Shown piece by piece: positions 63,051 to 64,000 of a DNA stretch of 64,000 bases. Position 1 is the first letter of the stretch. Each line of letters starts with the position of its first letter. The position numbers and the translations under genes were made by a program. Source of the DNA: Megamerina dolium (Eukaryota; Arthropoda; Insecta; Diptera; Megamerinidae); contig OY978525.1 of the NCBI GenBank assembly GCA_963854835.1, positions 64,326,907-64,390,906 of the forward strand, written 5' to 3'. The notes below the pieces were generated by a model. The model did not search any database, was not told the origin of the DNA, and saw only the letters and a list, made by a program, of their open reading frames with translations.

Positions 63051-64000
63051 CAGCACCACAAAACTACGAGTGGTATTTGATGCATCAACAAAAACATCAG
63101 CTCTCTAGCTATATTATTTTCAATTCTTTTACGCTTTCGACTTCCAAGATTTGTCTTTACAACGGATATACAGAAGATTTATCGACAAATCCTTATACAT
63201 CCTGATGACCGCAGGTATCAACTCATCATCTGGAGAAATGACCCGAAGTCGCAATGGGAATATTACCAGTTAAATACGGTCACATATGGCATACGAGCGG
63301 CACCCTACTTGTCAATAAAGTGTCTACAGCAACTAGCAAGGCAAGTTGCTGTAGGCAAGTTGCAAGTTGTCACCAATATCCATTAGGTGCTGCTACTCTC
63401 CTGAATAATTTTTATGTTGATGATGGCTTATCAGGTGCCGATACCCTATCAACAGCGATCGAAACCCAACTTCAATTGTCAACCATACTAAAATCAGCTG
63501 GACTCAACTTAAGAAAATGGTGCGCAAATCATCATCAATTATTAAATGGCATTCCAGCCGAGGATCTCGAAGTTAATCTGGATTTCAATAATGAAGAATC
63601 TAATTCAATAAAAGCACTTGGGCTAACGTGGGCACCTAAAAGCGATCAATTCCACATAAAAACTAATTTCTGCACCAAAAAACTAATCATAAAACGAACT
63701 GTCAGTTGCAAAAATCATGATTCAGGAATTATGGCGTGAAAAATTAGATTGGGATTTACCATTATCAACGGAATTCAAACAAATGTGGGTAATATTCCGA
63801 GAAGAACTACAAGCACTAAAAGACATCCGAATTCCGCGACACATTTTCAATCATCAACATCCGGAAACAGTCCTCTCTATATCCGCTCGCTGTGCTACAT
63901 ATCTTGAACAAATGCTTTGCGTTTTCACCGACAGTGCTGCAGAAGGAGCATTCTGTCGCGTCATCGTGCCCAAATCTGAGGAGATACTCCCTGAAACAGC
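63051..64000 (+). pseudogene. pol: BEL/Pao RT and RNase H, copy 4, runs off window
   Basis: KLRVVFDASTKT follows in another frame at about 63060, then degraded palm sequence (FTTDIQKIYR, IHPDDRRYQLIIWR). The YVDD box is NFYVDDGLSGADTL (about 63410) in the open stretch 63254-63739, followed by LKSAGLNLRKWCAN and KALGLTWAPKSDQF. Then, after a shift at about 63715, comes the RNase H lead-in (DLPLSTEFKQMW, LKDIRIPRHIF) and FTDSAAEGAFCRV. Several frameshifts. The integrase would lie beyond position 64000. Confidence 0.87.

Overview
This window looks like eukaryotic, almost certainly insect, repeat-rich DNA. The mixture of BEL/Pao, a 17.6/297-type env-bearing gypsy element, Jockey, RTE and LOA/R1-type LINEs, mariner, Minos-like and other Tc1 transposons, a tRNA-derived SINE and very long (TA)n arrays fits a higher dipteran (a tephritid-like fly is my guess; this is inference). 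I recognise no host protein gene. Nearly everything assignable is a transposable element (TE) or a piece of one, and the interest lies in the intact elements, the nesting order, and the non-autonomous derivatives.

Layout. 1-401: end of a Tc1-like element. 472-5660 (-): decayed BEL/Pao copy 1 (gag to integrase). 5701-6041: (TA)n. 6790-11290 (-): BEL/Pao gag copy 2, broken by a tRNA-derived SINE (7376-7766) and by a probable solo LTR (8382-10840) that itself holds a mariner-type element (8711-10006). 12755-13530: LINE RT fragment. 13531-17070: (TA)n arrays alternating with a Tc1-like element (A1) and a mariner. 17071-22980 (-): a complete Ty3/gypsy element (gypsy-1) with LTRs identical by eye, open gag and pol, and a textbook -1 frameshift signal. 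23066-24517: a Minos-like element with 220-bp inverted repeats and a transposase intron. 24695-29990: a mariner remnant split by a PHD-finger LINE and by an RTE LINE. 30221-34121 (-): gypsy-2, a deletion derivative whose single ORF fuses Gag to integrase. 34122-37191: (TA)n with a Tc1 fragment, a mariner-derived miniature element carrying only the DNA-binding domain, and Tc1 copy A2. 37192-48648 (+): gypsy-3, an env-bearing errantivirus-like element, its env split by a Jockey-type LINE (about 43321-47803) and its 3' LTR edge split by a second RTE copy (48651-51304). 51470-52466 (-): mariner. 53100-54300 (+): BEL/Pao gag copy 3, same family as copy 2. 55245-60650 (-): two LOA/R1-like LINE fragments, one holding a miniature inverted-repeat element (60058-60582). 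60930-61393: a longer relative of that miniature element. About 61500-64000 (+): BEL/Pao copy 4, running off the window.

How the parts fit. The (TA)n arrays act as landing sites: Tc1/mariner elements (TA targets) and the gypsy elements (ATAT/TATA targets) sit end-to-end inside them. Target-site duplications allow relative dating of many insertions. All coordinates and alignments here were read by eye; element ends without a stated duplication are approximate.
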